From the NCBI RefSeq assembly GCF_042100115.1, contig NC_091274.1:558001-622000 (forward strand): a stretch of DNA of 64,000 nucleotides, read 5' to 3'. The notes under the pieces are model-generated. The model had not been told where the DNA came from. It made no database searches and saw only the letters and a program-made list of their open reading frames with translations. A program made the position numbers and the translations under genes. This DNA comes from Alternaria dauci (lineage: Eukaryota; Ascomycota; Dothideomycetes; Pleosporales; Pleosporaceae). The number at the start of each line of letters is the position of its first letter. Within the stretch, counting starts at the first letter, position 1. Shown piece by piece: positions 1 to 10,437 of the stretch.

Positions 1-1929
1 CTGTCCGAGTTGGATATCTCCCATCAAACACTGCTTCACCAGGTCACCTTCGCTTGGATCGCCAATGCGAATGCAACTACCCAGTCCACCAACATGTACT
101 TTGAGCGTGCGCAAGACCTTGTACTCGTCGTTCGCGAAGACCACAAACGCAATCTAGTCGTGTTCGTTGGCCTGAACGACAAAACCTATGACAAAGAGCA
201 TTGTAAAGTGGTGGCAGACATGTACGTTCGAGCGATGAAGCAACTAGTCGCTGGAGAGACTATTAGTATCGCCGATATGGACCTTATCGATCCAGCAGAA
301 CGAAAGCTGAGTATGGAGCGTGGTACCGGAGTTGTACTCGAAGCCCCCTTTACTAGCATCCTCCAAAGGCTCCAGGAGGTCGTTACAGCAACGCCAAACG
401 AGGTCGCCGTGAGAGACGAGCAAGGCGGTGCAACGACCTATATCGAACTTTTACGCCGAGCGATCGCCATGTCGTCAGACTTGAAGTGCCATGGAGTCGG
501 TCGTGGCACTCCTGTATGCGTGATCGGTCCACCGACCATCGATCTGCTCAGCAGTGTTATTGCAATATGGTGCGCTGGCGGTATTTATATTCCTATTGAC
601 CATCATCTCTCAGTTGATGACAATCTTCCTATCACCAAAAACGACGCCATTGAGTTCTGTGTGGTCAGCTCACCACACCTGGTGGACTATGCACTAGATC
701 TCCAGCTTGGCACAGTGTTTTATTGTGGTGACATGGTCCACACCGAAGATTTCGATCAAGTTGAAGAGCCGCTGTCAGACGATATTGCTGTGGGGCTGCA
801 TGTGCCGTCGCCAGATGGCATGTCAAAGGTTGTTATGTTAACACATGAGAATCTACAGACCCTGGTAACTTCCACTGCGTACTACTTTGACGACAAGCCA
901 GTAGTACTACAGCATAGCAACTGGTCGTCAGACCTCGCACTCTTCCAGATCTTATTCGCCTTGGCATCCGGAGGTACACTCATCCTGACGGTAGACTCAG
1001 ATCCAGCCGACGTGCCGAAGATCATGGTACGACAGAAGATCACTATCACCATCGCGACACCATCTGAGTACTCTTCTTGGTTCCAACAGCCTCTCGGTAT
1101 GCTTGAGCATTGCAAATCCTGGAAATTTGCGCTCAGCACTGGAGAGAACATGTCGTCGTATGTTGTTCGAAACTTTGCTCGACTTCAAAATGACAATCTG
1201 GAGCTTGCGAACTTATATGGCTCGATCGAGACTACGATAGCTTGCTGCATGGGCTTCGTCGAGTACAAGGAGTATTCAGCCGACAAGCAAGGAAAGTTGA
1301 TTCCGGTAGGGAGAGCCTTGCCGAACTACCAGATCTGGGTAGGCGACCATCTGGGTAGAGCACTCCCTCCAGCTTGGACTGGCGATATCTGGGTTGATGG
1401 CCCGGGTGTTGGGTTTGGCTACTCCGGTTCTGAAGACGATGAAGATCGCTTCCAGGTGCATCCAGAAACCCAGTTGAGATGCTTCTGGACTGGTGACTGG
1501 GGATTTATCAACGATACTGGAGAGCTTTTTGTGGTCTCTCGATGTTTGGACCAGTCGATCGCGCAAATCCACGGGTTCCATATTGAGCTGGGAGATGTCT
1601 CACGAACTATCGTCGACCAGGCAAATGGTAGAGTAGCGGAGGCTGTCGTGGTCGTGAAGAGTAATAATGAGCAGGACGAGCCACAGATCCAGGCTTTTGT
1701 TGTCATGAGTGAGGCACCCAACCTGGAATCGCGCCCATATCTTCAAGAGTTACTGCTCGGCCTCAACCTCCCAGCATACATGCGCCCAACACGCGCCGTT
1801 ATCTGGAAGAAGCTACCGCGCACGTCTGGAGGCAGGGTTGACCGTCGCGCGTTGATGACAGTTTCCATACCAGACGCCGAGATTATTCAGGTCATGCGGC
1901 CGGCGGGCCCGTCGATAAGTGAGTCATGA
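1..1929 (+). CDS. C-terminal part of an NRPS or PKS-NRPS hybrid: end of condensation domain plus adenylation domain (5' partial)
   Basis: The reading frame is already open at base 1, so the gene starts to the left of the window. About the first 100 residues look like the end of a condensation domain of the PKS-NRPS type (MYVRAMKQL region). The rest is an AMP-binding adenylation domain, which would activate an amino acid for peptide or tetramic-acid type synthesis. Recognisable cores are NLYGSIET (A5), FWTGDWG (A7), HGFHIELGD (A8) and SGGRVDRRAL (A10). Two catalytic cores are poor. The A3 P-loop reads SPDGMSKVV instead of SGSTGxPKG, and the A10 lysine of NGK is arginine. The frame ends at TGA 1927-1929 right after the A domain, with no carrier-protein or release domain. 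A GTGAGT donor at 1919-1924 would allow splicing past the stop, but I found no downstream carrier-domain exon. It may be an inactive or truncated enzyme. The family call is firm; the exact type is inferred. Confidence 0.85.
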   Translation: MSELDISHQTLLHQVTFAWIANANATTQSTNMYFERAQDLVLVVREDHKRNLVVFVGLNDKTYDKEHCKVVADMYVRAMKQLVAGETISIADMDLIDPAERKLSMERGTGVVLEAPFTSILQRLQEVVTATPNEVAVRDEQGGATTYIELLRRAIAMSSDLKCHGVGRGTPVCVIGPPTIDLLSSVIAIWCAGGIYIPIDHHLSVDDNLPITKNDAIEFCVVSSPHLVDYALDLQLGTVFYCGDMVHTEDFDQVEEPLSDDIAVGLHVPSPDGMSKVVMLTHENLQTLVTSTAYYFDDKPVVLQHSNWSSDLALFQILFALASGGTLILTVDSDPADVPKIMVRQKITITIATPSEYSSWFQQPLGMLEHCKSWKFALSTGENMSSYVVRNFARLQNDNLELANLYGSIETTIACCMGFVEYKEYSADKQGKLIPVGRALPNYQIWVGDHLGRALPPAWTGDIWVDGPGVGFGYSGSEDDEDRFQVHPETQLRCFWTGDWGFINDTGELFVVSRCLDQSIAQIHGFHIELGDVSRTIVDQANGRVAEAVVVVKSNNEQDEPQIQAFVVMSEAPNLESRPYLQELLLGLNLPAYMRPTRAVIWKKLPRTSGGRVDRRALMTVSIPDAEIIQVMRPAGPSISES

Positions 1930-2509
1930 GGAAGGTCGAGTTTCTGTACAGACGTCTGGGGAGTGTCGAAGACGGCTGCAATCCCGTAGATAGGCAACAA
2001 AATGGTCTCTACGATAGGCAGCAACACGTTGGCATGATTAGACAAAGAAATGATGCGACGTGTGTTTCGAACGACGAGGGGCTAGCAAGGCGAAGAAGAT
2101 GCCCCTCGCACCCCCTCACATCCCCTCCAGAGCCCACATCTCCCCTCCATCTCCGCCTCTCACACGACCCATTGCGGCTCGCGCCGCATAATGCATGCCG
2201 CATTGGTTGCATCCGTGACGTGAACACAGCCCGCCAGCTCACGACCTTCTCTTTGATTCCGGTGTCTTCCAACCCCAAGGCAGCGTATCAGCCCAACTCT
2301 CTCCACTTACCCGGCCAATCAGCCCTTGCCATCTTTCGCACCGGCGGCGTCACCGTACTTTTGGGCCATGCACATGCAAAACAGCTAGCTAGCGCTGCGC
2401 GGGAGCCCAAAACAACGCGTCTTCTTAAATGTTAGGATCCCCAGATCTTTTTTGTCGCTTGGTAGCTTCGTGCCTTTTGTGACAGTGTGACGTTTGCCGA
2501 CCTTTGAAC
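1930..2509. other. intergenic, NRPS end to DUF7923-like gene
   Basis: This is about 580 bases between two plus-strand genes. A 169-codon open frame covers much of it, but its composition (Arg, Ser and Pro rich, no domain) looks like chance. No carrier-domain motif (LGGxS) for the preceding NRPS is visible. It probably holds the promoter of the next gene. Confidence 0.5.
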
Positions 2510-3844
2510 ATGGCGGAATTAGTTGTTGCGGGCCCGCCTGCCCCACCTCCGATGACGTTTCGCGATCGGTTGACGCAGTTTAGGATCCTTGAGGAGAAGA
2601 GATGTGAGCTTATTGAGGTATGCTACTAACGGCGTCCTGGAGATGATGAGGGGGGTTTTGACGATGAAATAGGAACTCCTTGACAAGCTCGAGAAGACAG
2701 AAGCACGCCTCGCACAATGTGAACTCGACCTTGGCTCCGAGCAAAACGTCCGACGGACACTGCAAGCGGAAATCGCAGATGTCACGCGGACGATGCAAGG
2801 TCAGCTGGCAGAGTCCAAGGCAAAGGAAGAGGCTTTGGTGGCGTCACAGGCCAAACGGCCATTCGTGCTGGTGCTCATAGACGCCGATGCGGAGGGGTTG
2901 TTGGTACGCACAACAAAGCCTTGGCCTACCATGTATTCTAACTGATGGTTCTAGTTCCACGACAAATACATAACACGCAAAGCTCAAGGTGGAGAGTCAT
3001 TAGCAGACGAACTAAACATACGCATCCGGGAATATCTGCGTGAACAGTTCCCGGAAGATGCCGACTCACTGGACATCATTGTGCGCGTGTATGCCAACTT
3101 GGAAGGCATGGCCAACTATCTCGTACGGCTTGACAAGGTGCGAAACCTGGGCCAGCTGCGAGCTTTCTCTACTGGCTTCTGTGGAAGGATAACCAGCTTC
3201 GACTGGATCGACACCGGAGTAGGCAAGGAAGGCGGAGCGGGACGAAAAGTTCGAGGTATGTATCTGTGGACGCTCAAAGGAAAGAAGCATGAGATGACTA
3301 ACAAAACACAGAAAATCTGTCATTCTTCGCATCCAACACCCATCTACGACATACAATAGTCGCATGCTCACCCGTCGACTTACCCGCCTCCCTTCTCACA
3401 ACCATACCCCTCGAGAAGCTAACCCTCATCGAATCCCTGCCACTACCTACATCGCTCACCACGCTGCCTATCAAGACTGCAAAGTTCCACACCCTCTTCC
3501 CCCCACCACCGCCCTCCAAAGCCGCGAAACCAAGTAGAGAGCGCGGCCGCAACGACCGGGGACTGAGCGAAACGGATGTGAGGCGAGGTGATAGAGAGAT
3601 GCGGAGAGGAGACGAAAGAGGCGGAGGTCCACAATTGCAGCTCATGGAACAAGAGCACGAAGGTGGAGGATCCACATGGTTGGTCATACAACCTGAGCGG
3701 AGCAAGAGTCAGACAGTGAGCGGCAGAGATCGGGACAGGAGAAGGGCTGGAAGCGAGGACGATACCAGCAGTTTGAGTATCAGTATCGGGCCAGACAATA
3801 CGGTCAGTGTTGACAGTGGGAGGAGGCGGAGGCTGATTGGATAG
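2510..3844 (+). CDS. DUF7923-like coiled-coil protein
   Basis: Exons are 2510-2617, 2673-2903, 2955-3255 and 3312-3844, giving 390 residues. The first intron carries TACTAAC and every junction keeps the frame. Residues about 30-95 form a charged heptad-rich coiled coil. It is followed at about residue 100 by FVLVLIDADAEGLLF, the hallmark of a fungal domain often found next to CCCH zinc fingers (DUF7923, from memory of the family). The acidic residues in LIDAD recall metal-binding NYN/PIN-like folds, but that is inference. The last 110 residues are low-complexity, rich in Arg, Asp and Ser, and no CCCH finger is encoded here. It converges on the MFS gene with only about 150 bases between stops. 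Its molecular function is unknown; a role in RNA metabolism would be a guess. Confidence 0.8.
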
Positions 3845-3997
3845 TATCGGCTCGCATGTAGAGACTGAAATATCTTTGGGAAGGAAAGCTGTCGCGTCAC
3901 GCCGTTCGTTGAGTTTGATACCATCGCATAGCATAGCGTAGTGGCATATCGTCATAGTATTCATAGTGCGTCGTCAGAGCGATTGCAACAACAATAT

Positions 3998-5788
3998 CTA
4001 CAGCGTTTGTCGGAAGCCCTCTTGGCCCTCCAGGATCCTCTCGCCTCGATCCGCCTGGCGATTTGCTCGCGAGTAGACCCAAAAGTTCTTGAGCACGTGA
4101 AGTATGCTCAAAACTTGAGTCGCAATCACAACAGCCATAGCAGGTCTGCTTAGGTCAGTTTCGCCTCTTGGCACATCTCTGGTGGGTAAAACTTACGTGT
4201 ACTTGGGCGCATCTTGTTGTCGAAAGATGTTCGATGCTGCAATGCCTCCACAGGCTCCGCCTCCAATCAACAGCGCACTAGCAACACTTCTCTTCATCTG
4301 GCCCACAATGTTGTTATGCATGTAACTCAGCAGGCTAGGCACATTTGCATTCGCTCCACTGACGCCTAGAAAGACGCCGGCATACCGTGCACGAGCATTA
4401 CTGAGGAATGCCATCATGCATACTCCTAGAACAGCCCATGCACAGTTGAAAATGATGATAGCACCACGCATCCTGTACCGGTCGGCGACCCATGCCGTGG
4501 CGAACATCCAAGCCGCGGCAAGCACATATGGCGGGAAAGACATGATCTGGCTCATGGCGACAGAGTAGTTCATATCGTTGCGTAGGATGATGGGCAGGAA
4601 ATAGCCCCAGCTGTATGCGACGACGTTGTTGAGGAAGTAGAGCCACGCAAACTCCCAGATTTTCCAGTCGCGGAGATGTGTAGAGATGGTGGACCAGGTA
4701 AGCTTATCGGCGATGGCATCCCCGCGATCGCGTTGGATGCGGGCAAGGATTATGTTGGCTTCGGTAGGCGTCAAGAAAGGGCGCTTTGTTATTGGGCTGG
4801 GCTGGCTGGCTTTATCGGGGAAGTCGACAATTGTTACAAATCCCATGAATCCGAGTAGGATGGTGATGGCGCCCTCCTATAGATGGGTTAGCGCTTGAAG
4901 ACAAAAGGGAGGAGATTGACTGACTATAGCAAATATCCACTGCCATCCGTTCAGACCTCCAAGGCCTCGCATCTCGCTCAGTCCCCAAGCAAGAATGTTC
5001 GAGAAACCACTTGCGAGGAGGGCCAGCAGATAGAATCCGCTGAACCTCTTTTGGACCTCAAACCTCACGTACCAACAGCTCAGCAGGAAGACACAGCCTG
5101 GATAGTACCCTGCTTCCAGGACACCAAGGATGATCCTGCAGCCCAGTGCTTGCGTCCAATCGGTCGTAAAACCCATGCCGATTGTTACAGCGCCCCAGCA
5201 AACGACAAGAGAGGGTAGCCATACGGCGGGACCGATTTTTCGGATGATAATATTGGCCCTAAAGTGGTTGACAATGTCAGTATTTGTCTCACATGTAGTT
5301 TGTAAAACAAATCACTTACGGAAATTGAAAAATGATATAGGGGATGAAGAAGATCATCGTGAGGATCGAATAGCGTGAGCCGATAGAGAGGCCTAGGTCC
5401 TCGTCCATGCCTGCTATACGCGCCTGAATCTTAGATCAGTATTCGACCTACAACAGCCACTAGGAGTACGTTGTACATTTGGAAGATTAACGCGGTCGAT
5501 GAGTGCAAAGGCATAGATGACAGCGAGCGTCGGTAGGAGTCTAAGATCTATCTTTCGAATGATGCGACGAGTTTCCTTGTCATCCTTTTCGAAAGGTGAT
5601 GATGCTTGTCCTGATGTATCATTTGGTTGATCGACCACATCCTCGATATTGATGCGGCCATCTTTACCGCGATAGCTTTTCTCGTCGAACGAGATCTTTC
5701 GTCGTCAGTATTCAGGCTTGATAGATCCCGGGAGAACACTGACATGCTCCTTTCGCTCAGCTTCAAGATCCTTCTCTTTGAACGACAT
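3998..5788 (-). CDS. MFS permease, anion:cation symporter (DAL5/TNA1-like) family
   Basis: Six exons in transcript order: 5744-5788, 5477-5695, 5320-5423, 4925-5258, 4197-4876 and 3998-4145, giving 509 residues, the usual length. The N-terminal tail is cytosolic. It is followed by the family signature RVNLPNARIAGMDEDLGL, assembled across an exon junction, then about 12 hydrophobic helices, a central loop with FLTPTEANIILARI, and the C-terminal tail EGQEGFRQTL typical of the family. Members import small organic anions such as allantoate, nicotinate, pantothenate or biotin precursors across the plasma membrane. The substrate cannot be read from the sequence. The second intron uses GTACAA as donor, a weak site chosen because it restores the conserved signature. 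The gene stands alone, not in an obvious catabolic cluster. Confidence 0.9.
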
Positions 5789-6679
5789 ACTGTGGTGTGG
5801 TAGGCCGGTTGATACGACTCCCATTAAGCATATTCTAAGCCTTCTTATTGCTGCATCCCGAGATCTGCTCCATATCCCCAAGGAAATATCCCCGCAAAAC
5901 GTCTCCCGAATCGCGGGGTGTCATGCGCATCTTTACTCCATTCAGCTATGGAGAACCACTCGTTGAGATGAGAGTTCGCTTCGACTTCAGGTCCTGAGAC
6001 TAGCTTCATGCGCTTATATCCGCAGAATGGATATTCAGCAGCGGAATGGAGGCTTGGCTGTCGAGGCATGCATGGCCGAGAGGGTTGTGCATGACGTATA
6101 TTGACTCGACTCTAATATGTCAGCGTCGGTAGATTAAACGAGGCTTGGATGATTGACGATATCGTTTGCGTCTTTGCTTAGATATTCTGCACATTGTCTC
6201 TTTATAACGCAGCCAGCTATTTGCGCGCACGGCGGGTTCAGGGTTCGCGATCCCGATTGCGTCCGTTCAACAGGTACCTAGTCATAGCTAGAGGGTTTTG
6301 CCCAGCACATGTACCGCTTAGTCGCTACGCCGCTATTAGTGAAGTACCAAATGCATCAATATCAAGGGGCAGACATGATGCAGGATGACAACGAACAGTA
6401 ATGCAATGCTGACGCTCCAAAGCCGTTCCAAGACGACTCGATGGATGACAGAGTGACCATGCCCAATCCAGCCTAGCTCCACGCGAAAGTCTCGCGCTAA
6501 GCTCCCCGCCGTGTATGCATCTGCTTCCAAGCAGAACCAAACTGTACGCATTTCTTGACCGAGTGTCTGTCGTAGCACTTCTTCGGATCTGCAGGTATAG
6601 CACCACATTGTCTGGATAATATCAAGCTGTGCCACAAGGTTGCCGATTAGACGTCGAAAGGGAGTCTTGACTGTGTCAT
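5789..6679. other. intergenic between MFS permease and MLH3
   Basis: This is about 890 bases upstream of the MFS permease and downstream of MLH3. A 121-codon minus-strand frame (6336-6701) overlaps the MLH3 stop; it is discussed as a finding and not called as a gene. I see nothing else. Confidence 0.5.
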
Positions 6680-9600
6680 TCATTTCCTCCACTTCTTCCA
6701 AGCCTCTACAAAACCCACATCATCAACACCCTCATCACGCCCACTCAGTCCACCCACCAGTTCACCTCTTCCTCCCAAATCAACAAGCGGTACCATACTA
6801 GGCCGTCCATGTGCACACATGAACGGAAACACACAGCCTGCCAGATTCCTCACCAACGCTGCACAATCCTCGACACTAAGCACATCGTTAAACATGATAG
6901 CGGAGCGACATGCGCGAGAATTTATGAGATCGACAAGACCTGAGGGACAGGTGGCTAGACGTCTGACCCAATCGGTGGGACTGCTTTGTGATGGCATGAG
7001 TGGCGCGGGTAGAGGAGGGAGATGCGGATCTTCTGCGTACTTCCAGACTGTTGAGCGGAGGAAAGAGATAAGGACCTTGGGATCGGCTTTGCATCGTTCC
7101 GATATACCCGTTGGAAGACCAGTTACGGATAGAACGTGCTTCTCCTTATCGGCAGTGTCAGGAACTGCCGAAGATGTCGTTCCAAGGATGTCGTAGAGGA
7201 TACCCCAAGCTGCGAATCTTGCGGCATGCGTTGTGAAGTGTATTCTTTCCTGGGGTGAGATTGAGAATTGTGTCGGTTTCTCGAGCACGACAGAAGCTAC
7301 CTGCGCCTTGTGGCCGAGCTTTGTCTGATACCCTGTTTCGTTTTGTAGTGGATTGCAAAGCTGAATCAGGAGTGACTCAACCTGTACGCGTTCGTCTGCC
7401 GCGTGCTGGTCGATTAGCACGAGGAGCCCCGGTCGCGCATCTTGCGCTTTTGTCGAATCTTGCATCTTAACAAGGATAAACTTCTTGTCGACCTGCGCGA
7501 TGACCTCAGCGTTTTGCAGCCCGTCTTTCGACAGTCTCCTAGAAATTCCTGCTGAAGCCTGGTTGAAGGCCTTGTCTATATCAACGCGGGAACAACCATG
7601 CCGAGAGTGGCGGTGCCCTCGATCAAGCTCGTCTTCGTGCAATACAACCTGTCGTATACGCTTCTCGCTTGGCTTGAAGATGGGGTTCTCCCACGTGTCC
7701 AGCACATTGTCAAGCCAAGGTGTTTTGCCAGGAACAGCAGTCGAGGCTCGTGTTGGTAATCGCACCGATTTATTCATAGATATCTGGGTACGGTGAAATA
7801 CAGATGGACTAGGGTCGGTAGTGGGTCGCGGCCGCGCATCAGGTACTACACAGCCTGTTCGAGCGTTCAGTATATGTACTTTCTTGGTTGTCGGGTCTGT
7901 CCATAGAACAGTATTATCATTCTCTTTATCCTCAGTTCCCAGAAGGTCTGTCGATGTGGAGGCTTCGTCGGGAAGTTGTTGTCCGCTCAAAGCACCTTGT
8001 GGTAGCGGCGCTAAATCAAACTTCGCGAACGCTTCAGTGTTCGTGCCATGGGAACTACTCATACTGACGTCCTTTCCGAGATCTAATTGGGTCTTGGATT
8101 TCAGCACGGTCGAAACGCTGCTGAAGAACTCCGGCTTTCCACTTTTGATGCGTGACCACTCTGCAAAGGCACCAAGACGTGGCCTTTCACACAACTCGCG
8201 CGACGCCGTCTTGTCCAGACGCTTCCTCTTCAGGGACTGTGAGGGAGTAGAGATTTGCTTTGGTGTTGCAGAGCGACTTCCAGCCAATTGCCCTCTCGAG
8301 GCCGAGGGCGTAGTCCGGTCCCCCGCATATGACGAGTTGCTTATAGCAAGATCCTCAGCAGCGCTAGAAGCCGTATCGAGCCGTCCACTCTTCTTGCGAG
8401 GTTGCCGCGGTCTAAAGTGATGAACTGATAGCCACTGCGATAGCATTGCATCCAAAACCTCCATCACGCTTTGGAGGCTCGCCTCGTCTCCAAGGAACTG
8501 ATCTTCGGAGACGCTTCTTCTACGGGCGTCCTTGAACGAGATGCGAAGGTAGAACTTGGGATATCTGTCGACGTCTTTGCGTGCTTTGAGCTGTCGATTG
8601 GTGTATCCATCATGCTTGAAGCGCTTGTCTGACTGTCGCCGCAGTTTCTCCTGCTCATCGACGTCGGCATCATCCTCGATAGTACCAAAGCTAGATAACG
8701 CGAAGAGGCGGTTGACAGCATCGAAGAGTTCGTTGTGGCCGGTGTTCGCACACAGCGGCTGTATGCCGAGCGAGATGAACTGAACATGCTTGCTAGGTGC
8801 CGGATCTAATGATATAGCACCTTTGATGGAGATGGCCGATGTGGCAGCTGACGCGGGTACCCACGACGGCCACTCGTCAATGGCGATATAGTTGGCCTGG
8901 GTCAGAACATTGAGGAGTGACGAGAGCTGCGCAGAGCGTGGCTTTGACGTCTCCCTCTCTCTGATCCGTGCCGGTGCCTCTGAGCTGGATATGCTGAGGT
9001 TGACGACGACCCTGTTCTCGCTGTCGCAAATACGAACGGATACCGGATGCTGCCAACCAAGCAAGAGACTCGTGACGTCCTTCTTCAGCCCCTCCCAGAG
9101 TCTGTCCTGCTCCGCTTTTTGGTCCGATACGATCGACCGCTGCTTGACGCGCACAGGCAGATTTCCGAACAGGTTCCGCACGGTGACGCGGGTGCCGTGC
9201 CTGCCTGATGTCTCGTGCTGGGCCGACGCCGGCAGCAGCCTCTCCACGACGTTTGATTGGTGAAACGTTATCGCGTTGTACGAGCGATGTTGGTAGTGGT
9301 GCGAGGAGATGGTCAGGAGCGACAGCGCAGCGAGTGAGGCGAGGAAGGTGCCGTTGCGGCCAAGAAGAGGTTCACTTGCATGGTACTTGGACGTGCCTGT
9401 GCCCGTCAATTGTCCATCTCCAGCGCTCTCGGTGCAGCGTGTACATACAGTAGAGCTTGCCTAAGCCTCCTTGCTCGCGAAACTCGAGGGGCGATATGCC
9501 GAGGCCGTCATCTTCGACCGAGCATCCGCCGCGCGCAAAGTCGATCGCAGCGTCTATCTTGGTCGCTTTCGCGTCGAGAGAATTCTTCAGCAGCTCCAGC

Positions 9601-9734
9601 ACGACGCCGCTGAGGGAGACAATTGCCGTCGACGACTTGATCTGGGCGATGACACGCTCCGGCAGGGGCAGTATGCTTCGGCTCGAGGCATTAGGGATAG
9701 CATGGTTGGCGCCAATTGTGGTGTCGCGGGTCAT
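6680..9734 (-). CDS. MLH3: DNA mismatch repair protein MLH3 (MutL homologue, endonuclease type)
   Basis: Two exons, 9449-9734 and 6680-9396, with a 52-nt intron; 1000 residues. MLH3 pairs with MLH1 in the nucleus, where MutL-gamma nicks DNA in meiotic crossover resolution and minor mismatch repair. The N-terminal GHKL ATPase has ELLKNSLDA (residues 47-55, catalytic Glu47), EDDGLGI (74-80) and TRVTVRNLFGNLPVR. The intron was placed so that it rebuilds LYCTSKYH, the MLH3 pattern before motif II. The C-terminal endonuclease has DQHAADERVQVE at 758, ACRSAIMFND at 924 and CVFPFMCAHGRP at 950-961, i.e. the metal-binding set. The usual GFRGEAL motif reads GRNGTFL (108-114), so it lacks its Glu; this may be a lineage feature. 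The linker of about 350 residues is low-complexity, as usual. It diverges from the gene at 10438. Confidence 0.95.
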
Positions 9735-10437
9735 GACGTAGTGTTAGGTTTGGTGGGCGCCCCCTCGTTGTTTGATAACCCGCATGCGAGCATGTTTAGG
9801 GGGGGGGGCCGCGGTGTGATCAGTAGGGAGAGGCAGGGCGGGTGGTTACATGTCGATCTACAGAACATACGCAATCAGTGTGTCGTGAAGGGAAACTCGC
9901 AGCTTAGCGCGGCGGGCGGCAGGTGCGCTGGGGAAAAGGGCCAGGGTCCAACCGGAGGCATGAGCGACCAGCGCAACTCCCTCGCCCGGCCCCCCATCGC
10001 GTAATCCACACCAGACGCACTGCTTCAGGCGCCGCGTCCGTCTGCTAGATAACTGCGAGACCTCCCCCCGTCTCACCATCGCGACAATCGCGCTCCGACC
10101 GTCTGCGCTGGCCCTCCAATACGCGCAAACACACACTAAGTCGCCCGCCAACAGCCGCGCTCCCTCTCCCTCCAGTAGTTTCGACGTGGAGACTTCCGAG
10201 ACCAAACGTGGCATCCCGCGCCTAAGTGCTAGCTCGACAACCTCCTTCACTCACCACCGGCACTCTATATTTGGCAGCCGGCATTATGGCCACGGCCGAA
10301 GCTGCGTCGAGACCCCATGGTACGCTGAACTAGCCCGGCACAGCCATTGCCTCAGGCAACTGCCCAAATTGTTATATCCTCCTTCTGCACCACCTCCACC
10401 ACCACCTGCACGCTCGCGTCACCAAATTATGCTCAGC
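9735..10437. promoter_or_regulatory. shared upstream region of MLH3 and the serine-rich gene
   Basis: About 700 bases separate two divergent starts. It contains a run of ten G at 9799-9808 and C-rich pyrimidine tracts toward 10438. A GTACGC donor at 10320 and a CTCAG acceptor at 10431-10435 could frame a 5'-UTR intron of the right-hand gene. An upstream ATG lies at 10286. No clear TATA box is seen. Confidence 0.4.

Noticed and set aside
1926..2435. 169-codon plus-strand ORF after the NRPS gene
   Set aside because: Arg/Ser/Pro-rich, no domain, and it overlaps the likely promoter of the next gene.
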